37,469 bases of DNA. Source: Candidatus Mcinerneyibacteriota bacterium (lineage in GTDB: Bacteria > Macinerneyibacteriota > Macinerneyibacteria > Macinerneyibacteriales > DSCS01). Below are positions 25,369 through 34,219 of the stretch, piece by piece (positions within the stretch are counted from its first letter, which is position 1; every line of letters begins with the position of its first letter). Position numbers and translations under genes: made by a program. The notes under the pieces are model-generated. The model did no database searches, was not told where the DNA came from, and saw only the letters and a list, made by a program, of their open reading frames with translations. The DNA lies in contig JAFGWL010000033.1 in the NCBI GenBank assembly GCA_016937175.1, positions 1-37,469 of the forward strand. Reading direction: 5' to 3'.

Positions 25369-26045
25369 AAAACTCCTCCGATAAGAAGCCCTCCGGCCAT
25401 CCCTCCCATAAGATAACCGTTGTTCTTTTTATCATTAAACCTGTCCAGAAGAAAGAGCACTCCCATCACCGGCAATCCTTTCCAGATCATGGCGACATAG
25501 GGCCCTCGAAAAGATATTTCCCAAAAGGGGGCGAGCCAGAGCGTTCCCTTATGGATCAGCCAGGAAAAGAGAAGAATACTGGCCCAGTTGGCCGCCACAA
25601 AGAGGAGAGCCGACAGAGTCCCGTAACGGGAAAAATGCGAATACCGGCCACTCTGCGAAAAGTCCCGAAAAGCCGATTCAGACCACCCGTTATGGAGTTT
25701 TCTAAAAAGGTGATCTATCTCACGCCCCCAGTATCCCGCTAACAGCGAAGGGAAAAAAAGTGCGGGTAAATACCATGCTGAATCCCCCGGGCCCAGGAGG
25801 ACAGCCCCCCAAAAGACTCCGGCTGCAAATCCGGCCGAAGGAGGGATGGAGGCCCCGACAGCCAGACGGCCGAGAAAGACAAACTCGAGGTTCATTCCCG
25901 CCAGAATCCCCTCTTCTGGCCGCCCAGCGGCCAGGCCAAGCATCGGGAGCATAAAAAGAGGCTCCGAGAGCATAAACTGCCCAATATAAGTAACATCGAG
26001 GATAAGGATGGATGCCAGGAGTGTTGAAAGAAGATACAGGGTCAT
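25353..26045 (-). CDS. PTS mannose/fructose/sorbose-family EIIC membrane component
   Basis: A 230-aa polytopic membrane protein. The pattern NLEFVFLGRLAVGASIPPSAG corresponds to the conserved EIIC stretch around LxxVxxGxxxxGASIPPD in mannose-type permeases, but the final Asp is Ser here. It is shorter than usual (about 260 aa), with a charged insertion near residues 110-140 (GREIDHLFRKLHNGWS). Placement between EIIB (4-base ATGA overlap) and EIID secures the assignment. The weak conservation raises the possibility that it senses or regulates rather than carries sugar at high rate. Confidence 0.85.
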   Translation of the reverse strand: MTLYLLSTLLASILILDVTYIGQFMLSEPLFMLPMLGLAAGRPEEGILAGMNLEFVFLGRLAVGASIPPSAGFAAGVFWGAVLLGPGDSAWYLPALFFPSLLAGYWGREIDHLFRKLHNGWSESAFRDFSQSGRYSHFSRYGTLSALLFVAANWASILLFSWLIHKGTLWLAPFWEISFRGPYVAMIWKGLPVMGVLFLLDRFNDKKNNGYLMGGMAGGLLIGGVLWAFF

Positions 26046-26515
26046 AAGAGCTGTAAAAAGTCGCTTTTTTTATCGGTGGGAACGATTCGTCCTTCAATTT
26101 TTATTCCCCGGCGGGCCAGGTCTTTGATCTTTGCCACATCCTCGCTGTTAAGATACACAGCTCGCGTCACCTGGGATTTCCCCGGAGAGAACCGCATCCC
26201 TCCGATGTTCAGTTCCTCGATTTTTACGCCTTTATCGATCAGGTGTTCTACCACATCGGGATTTCTTACAAGGACGATGGTCCGCAACTGGGTATCCCTG
26301 GCCAGGGAAGGGACTTTTCGGGCAGCCTCCTTTTCGTCCATAATATGCAGGCGAAGGTCATAAGGCGCGCTCATCTCCATAAGAGTCCGGTCGAATTCAT
26401 TGGACGCCACTTCATTGTCGATCACCAGAAGATGATTGGCGTCCAGAGCGTTCTTCCATCCCACGGCCACCTGGCCGTGGACCAGCCTGTCATCTACCCG
26501 AAACAATAGGATCAT
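26042..26515 (-). CDS. PTS mannose/fructose/sorbose-family EIIB
   Basis: A 157-aa cytoplasmic EIIB domain as a separate protein, accepting phosphate from EIIA. The active His13 is in the hallmark sequence RVDDRLVHGQVAVGW. VIDNEVASNEFDR and VKIEELNIGGMRF are also typical of the family. One base separates it from EIIA, and it overlaps EIIC by 4 bases (ATGA). Confidence 0.96.
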   Translation of the reverse strand: MILLFRVDDRLVHGQVAVGWKNALDANHLLVIDNEVASNEFDRTLMEMSAPYDLRLHIMDEKEAARKVPSLARDTQLRTIVLVRNPDVVEHLIDKGVKIEELNIGGMRFSPGKSQVTRAVYLNSEDVAKIKDLARRGIKIEGRIVPTDKKSDFLQLL

Positions 26516-26516
26516 A

Positions 26517-26924
26517 TCATCCCTCTCTTCGTCCTTTCCACTCGCTCTTCATGTCCACGACGGACCGCACCCCCTCTTTTCCTATCATATCCCCAATCGC
26601 ATCGGGTTGCAATGTCAACTTTAGCGTATGAAAAGCAATAAGCATGGGAAGATTCACACCGGCGAAAGCCCAAACACGGGGAGATTCCATATGGCGCATG
26701 GCCGTATTGGCACAGCTCCCTCCGAAAATATCGGTAAAAAGGAAAATATCGTCCCCGCTGTGTTCCGTAATGAAGCTTTTGACCTTTTCCCGATAGAGAT
26801 CGATGGAATCCTCCGGTTGAAAACCCAGAACGAAGATCCCGTCCATCTTCCCCACGATCATCTCTGCCGTGGAGATCAGCGACTCTCCCAAGTCACCGTG
26901 TGTCATCACAAGGGCCACGGTCAT
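26517..26924 (-). CDS. PTS mannose-type EIIA
   Basis: A 135-aa EIIA of the mannose family (ManX-like fold, also used in PTS-Ntr-like and dihydroxyacetone kinase proteins). The phospho-His9 is in VALVMTHGDLGESL, and FLFTDIFGGSCANTA is the second conserved motif. The ATG at 26924 is preferred to one 15 bases earlier because GGAGGA lies just before it. Its ATGA overlaps the whiA stop. In the proteobacterial rpoN cluster a similar EIIA lies after rapZ; here whiA takes that place. Confidence 0.95.
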   Translation of the reverse strand: MTVALVMTHGDLGESLISTAEMIVGKMDGIFVLGFQPEDSIDLYREKVKSFITEHSGDDIFLFTDIFGGSCANTAMRHMESPRVWAFAGVNLPMLIAFHTLKLTLQPDAIGDMIGKEGVRSVVDMKSEWKGRREG

Positions 26925-27811
26925 GATTCCTCCTTCCATTGCTCAAATAGGGCTACGATCCGCCTCAGGCGCGACGAGACCCCGCCCTTGGTCAGGGGAG
27001 GGCGGGCCATTTTCCCCAATTCAGAGAGGGTCGCCCCCGGATTCTCCAAACGGAGCCAGGCGACTTCCCTTAGAGGGGGGGATAAAGCCTCCAACCCCGG
27101 TCCCTTTCTTATCTCTTCCAGGACAAGGCGGATCTTTTCATATCCGTCTACCTGGCGGTTGAGATTGGCCATACTGTAGTTAGTCAGCCGAACGGTCTGG
27201 TCTTTGTCTTTTTTAAACTCCCGGTAGCGGGTAAGCCGTTCGATGGTCTCCTGGCCGCTCAGGCGGTTTAAAAAAGCAAAAAGATGTTCCCCGCCTTTGA
27301 TGAGAAGACGTCCCGGATATGTATAATGCTTGATACCCCACTTGCGCAGTGTCTCCAGAAGGACCTGTGTGAAGGGGCCGGGCTCGCGGATCTCCAGCTG
27401 ATAGCCCTCTTCGAAGTTGACCATATACCCTTTATAAAGGAGGACTTCACGGACAAGCTGCATCCGGCAGCACTCCTTTTTCACAGAGACATCGGGCAAA
27501 AACCCCTCTTTTTCCGAAAAGAGGTTCAGCTCCTGCCAGATAAGCCGCGGGGCATAGATCTGGACCCAGTATTTCTTATCGTCGAAAAGGATCTCAAGGT
27601 CTTTATGAGAAGGGAAGGCCTCTTTGAAGAGACGGATCGTCCTTCTCAGCAAAGCGGGGTCTTCCTTCTTGAACTCCACCATAAACCCCCGTCCGGTAAT
27701 ATGGAGAGTCCCGTAAAGGCGCAGCGCCACTTTCAGGGCCGTGACCAGACAACATCGGCGTGAAGGGATCTCGTTTTTGATCTGTTCCCGGAGGATCTCA
27801 TTGATCTTCAT
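26921..27811 (-). CDS. whiA: WhiA-type DNA-binding protein
   Basis: A 296-aa WhiA homologue: a degenerate LAGLIDADG homing-endonuclease fold followed by a helix-turn-helix domain. The N-terminus (MKINEILREQIKNEI, then CCLVTALKVALRLYGTLHI) matches the WhiA opening. The C-terminal block RLTNYSMANLNRQVDGYEKI, then LREVAWLRLENPGATLSELG and PLTKGGVSSRLRRI, is the diagnostic WhiA signature and HTH. WhiA controls sporulation genes in Streptomyces and affects division and chromosome segregation in Bacillus. The ATG at 27811 is chosen by this alignment; a GTG 7 codons earlier is possible and neither has a good SD. It overlaps hprK by 14 bases. Such proteins are uncommon in LPS-bearing bacteria. Confidence 0.88.
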   Translation of the reverse strand: MKINEILREQIKNEIPSRRCCLVTALKVALRLYGTLHITGRGFMVEFKKEDPALLRRTIRLFKEAFPSHKDLEILFDDKKYWVQIYAPRLIWQELNLFSEKEGFLPDVSVKKECCRMQLVREVLLYKGYMVNFEEGYQLEIREPGPFTQVLLETLRKWGIKHYTYPGRLLIKGGEHLFAFLNRLSGQETIERLTRYREFKKDKDQTVRLTNYSMANLNRQVDGYEKIRLVLEEIRKGPGLEALSPPLREVAWLRLENPGATLSELGKMARPPLTKGGVSSRLRRIVALFEQWKEES

Positions 27812-28760
27812 GGTTCTGCCGTGTCTTATCACGTATCTGTTTGATCATGGAAGTGGCCAGCTTCATGGGAGTGTCATAACCCCTCTTTTTGGCATATTCG
27901 TTTTTGGCGATGACTTCGATGACTGTACTGATACTCTTGCCGGGGGTCACAGGTACCGTATACATTGGCAGGTCGATCCCCAGGAGACGATACCGCTCCC
28001 TGTCGATCCCCAGCCGTTCAAAATGTTTCTTTTTATCAAAGAGTATCAGGCTGACCACACAATCGATCTTTTTTTCCTCCGTCACCGCTTTGAGGCCGTA
28101 AAGCTCTTTGATATCGATGATCCCCACACCCCTGATCTCGATATAGTGTCTGCCCAGTTCACGGGATTCTCCGAACAGGCGGTTTTTGACCCGGCGGACG
28201 AGGATACTGTCGTCGGCGACCAGGCGGTAACCCCTTCTGACCAGTTCCAGGGCACACTCACTCTTTCCGATGCCGCTCTCCCCGATGATGAGTATCCCCT
28301 GCTCAGCAACATCAACAAAACAGCCGTGCATGAGGGCCTCACGGGCGAAGAGGTCTTCCAGGATATCGAGAAGAGAGAACTGTAATTCCTGATAGGGAAG
28401 AGCAAAGAGGAAAATGGGGATCGCATGCCTTCGCGCAAACTCTTCAAGATCCCCGTCACAGTGGACACTGTGCTGGATGATGAAAGCCAGTGCCCTGACA
28501 TCAAGGAAGCGGTTGAGCACCTCTTCCTTTTTTTCCGGGGAAAGGGTATTAAAATAGGCCACCTCCCTTTTGGTGAGGATAATCAGCCTCTCTTCGGGAA
28601 AATAGTCCCAATAACCGGCCAGGGCGATTCCGGGCGAAACAAAAATAGGAGATGAGATGGAGCGGTCCAGCCACTCCATCTCGCCTTTAAACTCAAAGGG
28701 AAGGTCGTTTTTTTCCAGTTCGCGATAGAGGTCGCGGACAGAGACTTTTTTATCCATCAT
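27798..28760 (-). CDS. hprK: HPr kinase/phosphorylase
   Basis: A 320-aa bifunctional enzyme that phosphorylates Ser46 of HPr and removes the phosphate. The P-loop is GESGIGKS at residues 160-167, preceded by the catalytic-region HGCFVDV and followed by RRGYRLVADDS. The HprK signature YIEIRGVGIIDIKELYG is intact, and the N-terminal HprK domain is present, so this is the full-length form and not the truncated alphaproteobacterial type. Its start overlaps the hpf stop (TGATG). With ptsH downstream in the same operon, kinase and substrate are made together. Confidence 0.97.
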   Translation of the reverse strand: MMDKKVSVRDLYRELEKNDLPFEFKGEMEWLDRSISSPIFVSPGIALAGYWDYFPEERLIILTKREVAYFNTLSPEKKEEVLNRFLDVRALAFIIQHSVHCDGDLEEFARRHAIPIFLFALPYQELQFSLLDILEDLFAREALMHGCFVDVAEQGILIIGESGIGKSECALELVRRGYRLVADDSILVRRVKNRLFGESRELGRHYIEIRGVGIIDIKELYGLKAVTEEKKIDCVVSLILFDKKKHFERLGIDRERYRLLGIDLPMYTVPVTPGKSISTVIEVIAKNEYAKKRGYDTPMKLATSMIKQIRDKTRQNHEDQ

Positions 28761-29302
28761 CAGAATTTTGGATCGATGAGTCCGAAATTCCCGTCCTTTC
28801 TTCTGTAGATGACATTGACCCGCTGACGGGACTCATTGAAAAAAACGAGAAAATCATTATCCAGAAGGTCCAGCTCCAGGGCGGCTTCATCTACCGTCAT
28901 AGGCTTTTTGACATACCTGTCGACCTGGACCACATGGTGTCCCGAGGAGATCTCCACTCCTTCGAGCAGGGCACTTTCAGCGATTTCTCCCAGGGACTCA
29001 CCATTCCGTTTCCTGTCCACGCTCTTATCTTTGATCTTTTTAAGCTTTCTGGCCATGATGTCCATACAGGCATCAATGGATTTATAGAGATCGTCCGTCT
29101 CCTCAGAGACATGCAGTGTACTCCCGGCTGTCTGAAGAGTAACTTCCACGATATGCCGCAGTTTCTCGACGCTGAGGATCACATTCGCCGACAGGATATG
29201 ATCGTTAAAATGCTCCAGTTTGGTGATCTTTTCCTCCAGGTATTCCTTAATAGCGTTGGTCACCTTAATGTTTTTCCCGGTCACATTCATCTTTACAGCC
29301 AT
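28760..29302 (-). CDS. hpf: Long-form ribosome hibernation promoting factor
   Basis: A 180-aa long HPF. The N-terminal half (about residues 1-100) is the ribosome-binding beta-alpha-beta-beta-beta-alpha domain (MNVTGKNIKVTNAIKEYLE; DLYKSIDACMDIMARKLKK). The C-terminal 60 residues form the dimerisation domain, ending in the typical FFNESRQRVNVIYRRKDGNFGLI. Long HPF joins two 70S ribosomes into inactive 100S dimers. AAAGGAGG precedes the ATG. First gene of the PTS operon with its own strong promoter at 29377-29405. Confidence 0.96.
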   Translation of the reverse strand: MAVKMNVTGKNIKVTNAIKEYLEEKITKLEHFNDHILSANVILSVEKLRHIVEVTLQTAGSTLHVSEETDDLYKSIDACMDIMARKLKKIKDKSVDRKRNGESLGEIAESALLEGVEISSGHHVVQVDRYVKKPMTVDEAALELDLLDNDFLVFFNESRQRVNVIYRRKDGNFGLIDPKF

Positions 29303-29376
29303 AAGGCCTCCTTTCGTTCATCGAGCATTTTTACGCTCAGGCTCGCCGGAACACTCCCGGCAGGCCCTCATCTTTG

Positions 29377-29405
29377 ATTATACACCCGCCCCCTTTTTCT
29401 GGCAA
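29377..29405 (-). promoter_or_regulatory. Promoter of the hpf-PTS operon
   Basis: Minus-strand -35 TTGCCA (29400-29405), 17-base spacer, perfect -10 TATAAT (29377-29382), just after the lpd stop codon. The leader of about 65 bases holds a GCCGG/CCGGC hairpin (29345-29361). The -24/-12 GG..GC pattern of a sigma-54 promoter is not evident, so hpf does not appear to depend on the neighbouring rpoN. Confidence 0.75.
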
Positions 29406-29413
29406 CGGGATTT

Positions 29414-30736
29414 TCACGCCAGATGGATCGCCCTGAGGAGAGCTCCTTCAGCCGCTTCGGCTACTGCTTCGCTCAATGTGGGATGGGCGTGGACCGTTTC
29501 GGCCACTTCTTCCAGGGTGAGTCCGTTGGCCACCGCCAGAGCTCCCTCATGGATGAGATCTGAAGCATGAGGCCCGATGATCTCCATCCCTGTCACCTTT
29601 CCCTCTTCATCAGCGACGATACGGACATACCCCTCACTCTCTCCTGCCCCGAGGGCCTTGCCGTTGGCCGAAAAGGGGAATTTCCCCTCCCGGGCCCCTT
29701 CGGACGCCCCCACCACGGCGATCTCGGGGTGGGTGAACACAGCCCAGGGGATGGCGTTGTAATTGACCCGGCTCTTGATCCCGGCAATATTTTCCACGGC
29801 GACGATCCCTTCTTTGGAAGCCACATGGGCCAGCTGAGGGGAAGCAAGAAGATCCCCGATGGCATAGACCCCTTTGAGGGATGTTTCCATGGTCTCTGAG
29901 ACAGTGATAAAACCATTTTCTGTACGGATACCGAGTTTTTCCGTGTCTATCCCCTTGAGGACCGGCCTTCGTCCGATGGCCACCAACATCTTCTCTGCCC
30001 GGATCACTGTCCCGTCATCCAGAATGATCTCTCCCGGAGCTACTTTTTCTGCTTTCCGGGATGTGAAGACCTCGACGCCCTTTTTCTTCAGCATCGATTT
30101 TAAACGGGTCCCGATCTTCTTATCCAGAGTCGGAAGAAGAGAAGGCTGCATCTCGATCAACGAGACCTTTGTCCCCAGATGAGCCCAGATACTGGCAAAC
30201 TCCACCCCGACGACTCCTCCTCCGATCACAGCCAGGGAAGAGAGGGGCTCAGAGCGGTCCAGAAGCGCTGTACTGTCCATAGTAAAATCACGAATATTCA
30301 GAAAACCGGGGATCACAGGTTCCGAACCCGTTGCCAGGATGATGTTTCGGGCCTGATAACTCTTTCCCGCCACTTCAACACTTCCCGGGCCTGTCAACCT
30401 TCCCTCTCCTGGGATCACTTCTATCTTTCTCTTTTGCAGGATCCGTTCGATTCCCCGGACCAACTGATCCACCACTTCATCTTTTCTTTCCACCATCCTG
30501 CGAAAATTCAATGAGAGAGTCCCCTCAAGATCGATCCCGAAATGGGAGGCCTCCTGCATCTTCGCATAAAGTTCGGCCATGGCTACATAAGTCTTGGTGG
30601 GAATACACCCTACATTGAGACAGGTTCCTCCCACACGCCCCTTCTCCACGAGAGCCACATCCACGCCCAGCTGAGCAGCCCGGATCGCAGCCACATATCC
30701 TCCGGGGCCTGCCCCTATAATGATAAGGTCTTTCAT
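29414..30736 (-). CDS. lpdA: Dihydrolipoyl dehydrogenase
   Basis: A 440-aa FAD disulfide reductase that reoxidises dihydrolipoamide in 2-oxoacid dehydrogenase or glycine-cleavage complexes. The FAD loop is GAGPGGYVAA (residues 8-17), the redox pair is Cys39/Cys44 in GGTCLNVGCIPTK, the NAD loop is VIGGGVVGVEFAS, and the C-terminal HAHPTLSE carries the active-site His and Glu. Slightly short (usual 460-475), but complete. It overlaps rpoN as ATGA, so it is translated with it. No E1 or E2 gene is in the window, so the partner complex is unknown. Confidence 0.95.
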   Translation of the reverse strand: MKDLIIIGAGPGGYVAAIRAAQLGVDVALVEKGRVGGTCLNVGCIPTKTYVAMAELYAKMQEASHFGIDLEGTLSLNFRRMVERKDEVVDQLVRGIERILQKRKIEVIPGEGRLTGPGSVEVAGKSYQARNIILATGSEPVIPGFLNIRDFTMDSTALLDRSEPLSSLAVIGGGVVGVEFASIWAHLGTKVSLIEMQPSLLPTLDKKIGTRLKSMLKKKGVEVFTSRKAEKVAPGEIILDDGTVIRAEKMLVAIGRRPVLKGIDTEKLGIRTENGFITVSETMETSLKGVYAIGDLLASPQLAHVASKEGIVAVENIAGIKSRVNYNAIPWAVFTHPEIAVVGASEGAREGKFPFSANGKALGAGESEGYVRIVADEEGKVTGMEIIGPHASDLIHEGALAVANGLTLEEVAETVHAHPTLSEAVAEAAEGALLRAIHLA

Positions 30737-32094
30737 TGTCTCCGCTCCTTCCTGGGGGGTATATGTATCATCCCCCGATATTTGTTCACAGCTCTGCGGC
30801 TGACCTGATATCCTCTTTTTTCAAGCTCAAGGGCGATCTCCTCGTCGGTCAGGGGATCTTTCTTATCTTCCCGGTCCACCATCTCTTTGATAGCCTGGAG
30901 GATAAGCGTCCGGGAGACCTGTTCTCCGTGCGTGGAGGAAACGGTCCCGGCCACCCCTGTAAAAAAGATCCCCAGGGGGAAAAGGCCGAACTCTGTCTGG
31001 ACAAATTTATCTCTGACGGCCCGGCTTACCGTCGAAGGATGGACCTCCATGAGTTCTGCTGCTTCTGCCTGTGTCAGGGGTTTTAGATGGGAAAACCCTT
31101 TCTCAAAAAATCCGCGCTGCTTTTCGATGAGGGCCTCCCCCAAGCGCCGGAGAGTCTCCCGGCGCCGGTCAAGCGCCGTTTTGATCATCACATAGTTCTG
31201 ATAATATTTTTTAAGGAAGTTCTTCCCCTCCTGCCCCATTTCCGAAGAGCGCATCATCTCCACATAACGGGAATTGATCGTAAAGTACGATTGATACTTC
31301 TCGCTGACTTCAGCCCGAAACCCCTCCTCGGTCCTTCTTATGAAGAGGTCGGGAAGTACAAGCGAAGCGGGCAAGTCTTCCTCGGGAAGAGGGCGGGGCG
31401 AAAGGGACGACAATATCCGTTCTATCCTTGAAGCTTCACCGGCCTCAAACCCGTACCCATCGAGGGCTTCATGAAAATCCTTGCGCCGTATGGCTTCGGC
31501 CTTTTCTGTCACGATCCTCTCCAGGAGAGGGTCTTCGAGTCCCCGGGCCTGAAGCTGCAGCCGGTAACATTCTTCCAGGCTCCGGGCTCCCACGCCCGGA
31601 GGAGCCAGGAGAAAAAAAGAGCCAAGAACCTCTTCAAAATCCTGCTCTGAGATCTGATACTTCTCCATAAGTTCGCTCTGTGAGGAGAGAAAGCCGTTTT
31701 CATCAAGTCGGTCCAAAATATCCTCCAGAATAGCCTTTTTTTCTTCCGGTATCCTGGAAAGCCGTATGTCTCTCAGCAGAAGGTCGGACCATTCTTCCGG
31801 ACGGGACAAGCTTTCCATAAAACTATCAGGGTTGAAATCCCGGGGCAGATGGGAAGAAGCACTTCGGGTATAAAGGTCCCAGTTCTCGTCAAAACCGCTG
31901 AAACTTTCCCCGTCTTCGGGAAGAGAGACGGCTTCCTGGGCAGGGACAGGCTCCAGAAAGGGATTTATCTCAGCCTCTTCTTTGAGATATTCCTGCAGGT
32001 CAAGCTGATTCCTGTTTAAAAGCTCCAGACTGATCTTCTGCATCACCGTCAGGCTCAACTGCTGTTTCTGTTGGAGGGAGAGCTCATTTTTCAT
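30733..32094 (-). CDS. rpoN: RNA polymerase sigma-54 factor
   Basis: A 453-aa sigma-54. Region I at the N-terminus is Gln/Leu rich ([19 protein letters not shown]), followed by an acidic region II (about residues 50-100), the core-binding domain, an HTH ([21 protein letters not shown]) and the C-terminal RpoN box as [15 protein letters not shown]. Sigma-54 needs AAA+ activators; none is in the window. It follows lptB with a 4-base overlap, the standard order in proteobacteria, and is followed by lpd rather than directly by hpf. Confidence 0.97.
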   Translation of the reverse strand: MKNELSLQQKQQLSLTVMQKISLELLNRNQLDLQEYLKEEAEINPFLEPVPAQEAVSLPEDGESFSGFDENWDLYTRSASSHLPRDFNPDSFMESLSRPEEWSDLLLRDIRLSRIPEEKKAILEDILDRLDENGFLSSQSELMEKYQISEQDFEEVLGSFFLLAPPGVGARSLEECYRLQLQARGLEDPLLERIVTEKAEAIRRKDFHEALDGYGFEAGEASRIERILSSLSPRPLPEEDLPASLVLPDLFIRRTEEGFRAEVSEKYQSYFTINSRYVEMMRSSEMGQEGKNFLKKYYQNYVMIKTALDRRRETLRRLGEALIEKQRGFFEKGFSHLKPLTQAEAAELMEVHPSTVSRAVRDKFVQTEFGLFPLGIFFTGVAGTVSSTHGEQVSRTLILQAIKEMVDREDKKDPLTDEEIALELEKRGYQVSRRAVNKYRGMIHIPPRKERRQ

Positions 32095-32834
32095 AGCCTG
32101 AATTTTTCCCCCAGATAGATCTTTTTGGCTGTTTCGTTTTCGATGAGTTCCCCGGGAGTTCCTGAGACGAGGATCCGCCCCTGGCTGAGGATATAGGACC
32201 GGTCTGTGATACTCAATGTCTCCCGCACGTTGTGGTCTGTGATCAGGATCCCCAGGCCGGAATCCTTCAGGCCGTTGATCAGGTCCTGTATCTCTCCCAC
32301 AGCGATGGGATCGATCCCGGCAAAAGGTTCGTCCAGAAGGAGAAAAGAAGGCCGTGTGATCAGGGCCCGGGCGATCTCCACCCTGCGTCTTTCTCCCCCG
32401 GACAGCATATATCCCTTGTTTTTCCTGACATGGCCGATCTTGAAGCGCTCCAGTAGTGATTCACGCTCCGCCCTGATAGTTTCCACATCCGAAGTGACCG
32501 TCTCCAGGATGGCCTCAAGGTTCTCTTCCACGGTCATATCCCTGAAAATAGAGGCTTCCTGGGGAAGATAGCTTATCCCTTTCCGGCAGCGCAGATACAT
32601 GGCTTCTCCGGTAAACTCTTCCCCGTCGATGTGGATCGTCCCTGCATCAGGCTTAATGATCCCCACGATCATATAGAAAGAGGTAGTCTTTCCCGCTCCG
32701 TTGGGGCCCAATAGCCCCACGACCTCTCCGGCCTTTACTTCGATGGTGACATCGGAGACGACCGGCCTTTTATTATAGATCTTCTTAAGCCGTTCTGCTT
32801 TGAGGACCCTTTTTTTCTCTCTATTCTCCGTCAT
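32091..32834 (-). CDS. lptB: LPS export ABC transporter ATPase LptB
   Basis: A 247-aa ATPase that powers LPS extraction by LptFG. Walker A is GPNGAGKTT, the signature is [15 protein letters not shown], and Walker B is [13 protein letters not shown]. The LptB-specific Q-loop neighbourhood [21 protein letters not shown] and the DHNVRETL switch distinguish it from LivF/G-type ATPases. The ATG at 32834 (MTENREKKR) has GGAAGA upstream; a longer frame runs through the lptA 3' end and is rejected. It overlaps lptA by 14 bases and rpoN by 4. The membrane partners LptF and LptG are not in this window. Confidence 0.96.
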   Translation of the reverse strand: MTENREKKRVLKAERLKKIYNKRPVVSDVTIEVKAGEVVGLLGPNGAGKTTSFYMIVGIIKPDAGTIHIDGEEFTGEAMYLRCRKGISYLPQEASIFRDMTVEENLEAILETVTSDVETIRAERESLLERFKIGHVRKNKGYMLSGGERRRVEIARALITRPSFLLLDEPFAGIDPIAVGEIQDLINGLKDSGLGILITDHNVRETLSITDRSYILSQGRILVSGTPGELIENETAKKIYLGEKFRL

Positions 32835-33705
32835 GGTTTTCTTCCTTCCCTCCGGCCTCCAGGCCCGTGACAGATCCCCCGGCCTCGCCTGTGAGCAGGA
32901 TCTCCTCCGGCTCGGTTCCGATAAACCGGACATCCATAGACTCCCCGTGAAAATGGTTCACGCTCTCACTGGTCTCCAGAGCGCCCCGGACATCCCCCCG
33001 GGCCAGGATAAGGTCCAATCTGTTTTCCCCGCCGAAAAAGAGGCTCAGGCTGTGACTTTGAAGATGAATGGTCCTCCCCTCGCCTGCCCACAGCAGATCA
33101 CCATGGCCTGTAATCACCAGGGATGTGATACGGGCTCCCTCCTCAAGGGTGATCTCCATCCGGTCCCCCCCGATATAACGCCCCTCCATGGAGAGGTAAG
33201 GAACTCCCTCCAGAAGGACAGAGTCCTGCGGCCCGGTAACCGTCATGGAGTCGGCCAAGCCCACATAGGGACTGCTTTCAAAAACCACATCCCCCGTAAA
33301 ACACATCTCCCCGTCTCCTCTGATGAGGGCTTTTCGGGAGGAGACGTTTATCGTCTCACTTTTCACCCGGACCTCCCCTTCCAGCTCGGCAGCACCTCTC
33401 TTAGTATCATAAAACAGAGTATCCGCCTGCATCTCATAACCTTCTCTCCGGACAAGGACATTCCCCTCCATGGAGATAAGTCCATTGGATTCGCTATAGA
33501 CGACCCGGTCTCCCCTGTAACGGTCTTCACCGTTGGCAAACGAAACGTTCCCCTCAAATACCACCCGGGTCTCGGGAGCTCCGTAAAAGACTTTGGATCG
33601 ATCGGCATGGATAAGCTCCCAGGAGCCGGGAGGCATATCTCCCCGGACAATCCCGGCAGCTAGCAGGAGGAGAGAGACGAGGGGGAGGAGGCTATTCTTT
33701 CCCAT
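32821..33705 (-). CDS. lptA: LptA/OstA-like periplasmic LPS-transport protein
   Basis: A 294-aa protein with signal peptide ([22 protein letters not shown]) and repeated OstA/LptA beta-jellyroll strands: [68 protein letters not shown]. LptA oligomerises into the bridge carrying LPS across the periplasm. It is longer than the E. coli protein (185 aa), which suggests extra repeats. It overlaps lptC and lptB by 14 bases each. Confidence 0.88.
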   Translation of the reverse strand: MGKNSLLPLVSLLLLAAGIVRGDMPPGSWELIHADRSKVFYGAPETRVVFEGNVSFANGEDRYRGDRVVYSESNGLISMEGNVLVRREGYEMQADTLFYDTKRGAAELEGEVRVKSETINVSSRKALIRGDGEMCFTGDVVFESSPYVGLADSMTVTGPQDSVLLEGVPYLSMEGRYIGGDRMEITLEEGARITSLVITGHGDLLWAGEGRTIHLQSHSLSLFFGGENRLDLILARGDVRGALETSESVNHFHGESMDVRFIGTEPEEILLTGEAGGSVTGLEAGGKEENHDGE

Positions 33706-34213
33706 GGGGCTGGCTTATCACGATCTCGCTGGTGGCCAGGTCTACGGTCATCCCCTGGCCTTCCAGGGTGCTTGTCCCCCGGACCACGCGCACAGGGTCC
33801 CGGCTGATGATCTTGTCGTCCCCGGCTTTATATTGAACCCGCTCCGTATAGACTGTGGTGCCTTGAGAGATGTTCTTCAGGATGACATTCCCCTGGAGAG
33901 TGACATCATTCGTCTTGAGATAAATAGTTCCCCGGTCACTGGTCACGATATGTTCCACATCGCCTTCGGGTGAGAAAAAAGAGATCTTGACATTCTCTCC
34001 CCGGACTTCCCCTGTCTCATCTTCATGCTGGACAAGGGTATCGGCGAGGATCTCCCAAACGCGCGTACCGCGGTCTGTATAAGTCAGGCTCATCCCCTTC
34101 TCAAATACCTGGCCCGGCTCGGCAGAACCGGTATCCTCTGAAGGTTTCTCCTGCCGGCTACAGGAAGCCAGAATAAAAACAATCAGGACGATGCAGAAAA
34201 AATATTGTCTCAT
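33692..34213 (-). CDS. lptC: LptC-like LPS export lipoprotein
   Basis: A 173-aa protein with a lipobox (FILASC, Cys18), then the LptC fold (GMSLTYTDRGTRVWEILADT ... VTSDRGTIYLKTNDVTLQGNVIL). LptC hands LPS from LptBFG to LptA. The E. coli protein is held by an uncleaved membrane helix; a lipid anchor here is a variation seen in other phyla. No SD precedes the ATG; a promoter ends 6 bases before it, so the mRNA is predicted to be leaderless. The annotation rests on order as well as on motifs. Confidence 0.85.
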   Translation of the reverse strand: MRQYFFCIVLIVFILASCSRQEKPSEDTGSAEPGQVFEKGMSLTYTDRGTRVWEILADTLVQHEDETGEVRGENVKISFFSPEGDVEHIVTSDRGTIYLKTNDVTLQGNVILKNISQGTTVYTERVQYKAGDDKIISRDPVRVVRGTSTLEGQGMTVDLATSEIVISQPHGKE

Positions 34214-34219
34214 GGCTTC

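Noticed and set aside
32800-33663. Plus-strand 287-codon open frame opposite lptA
   Set aside because: Antisense to lptA, whose jellyroll repeats and lptC/lptB overlaps establish the coding strand.
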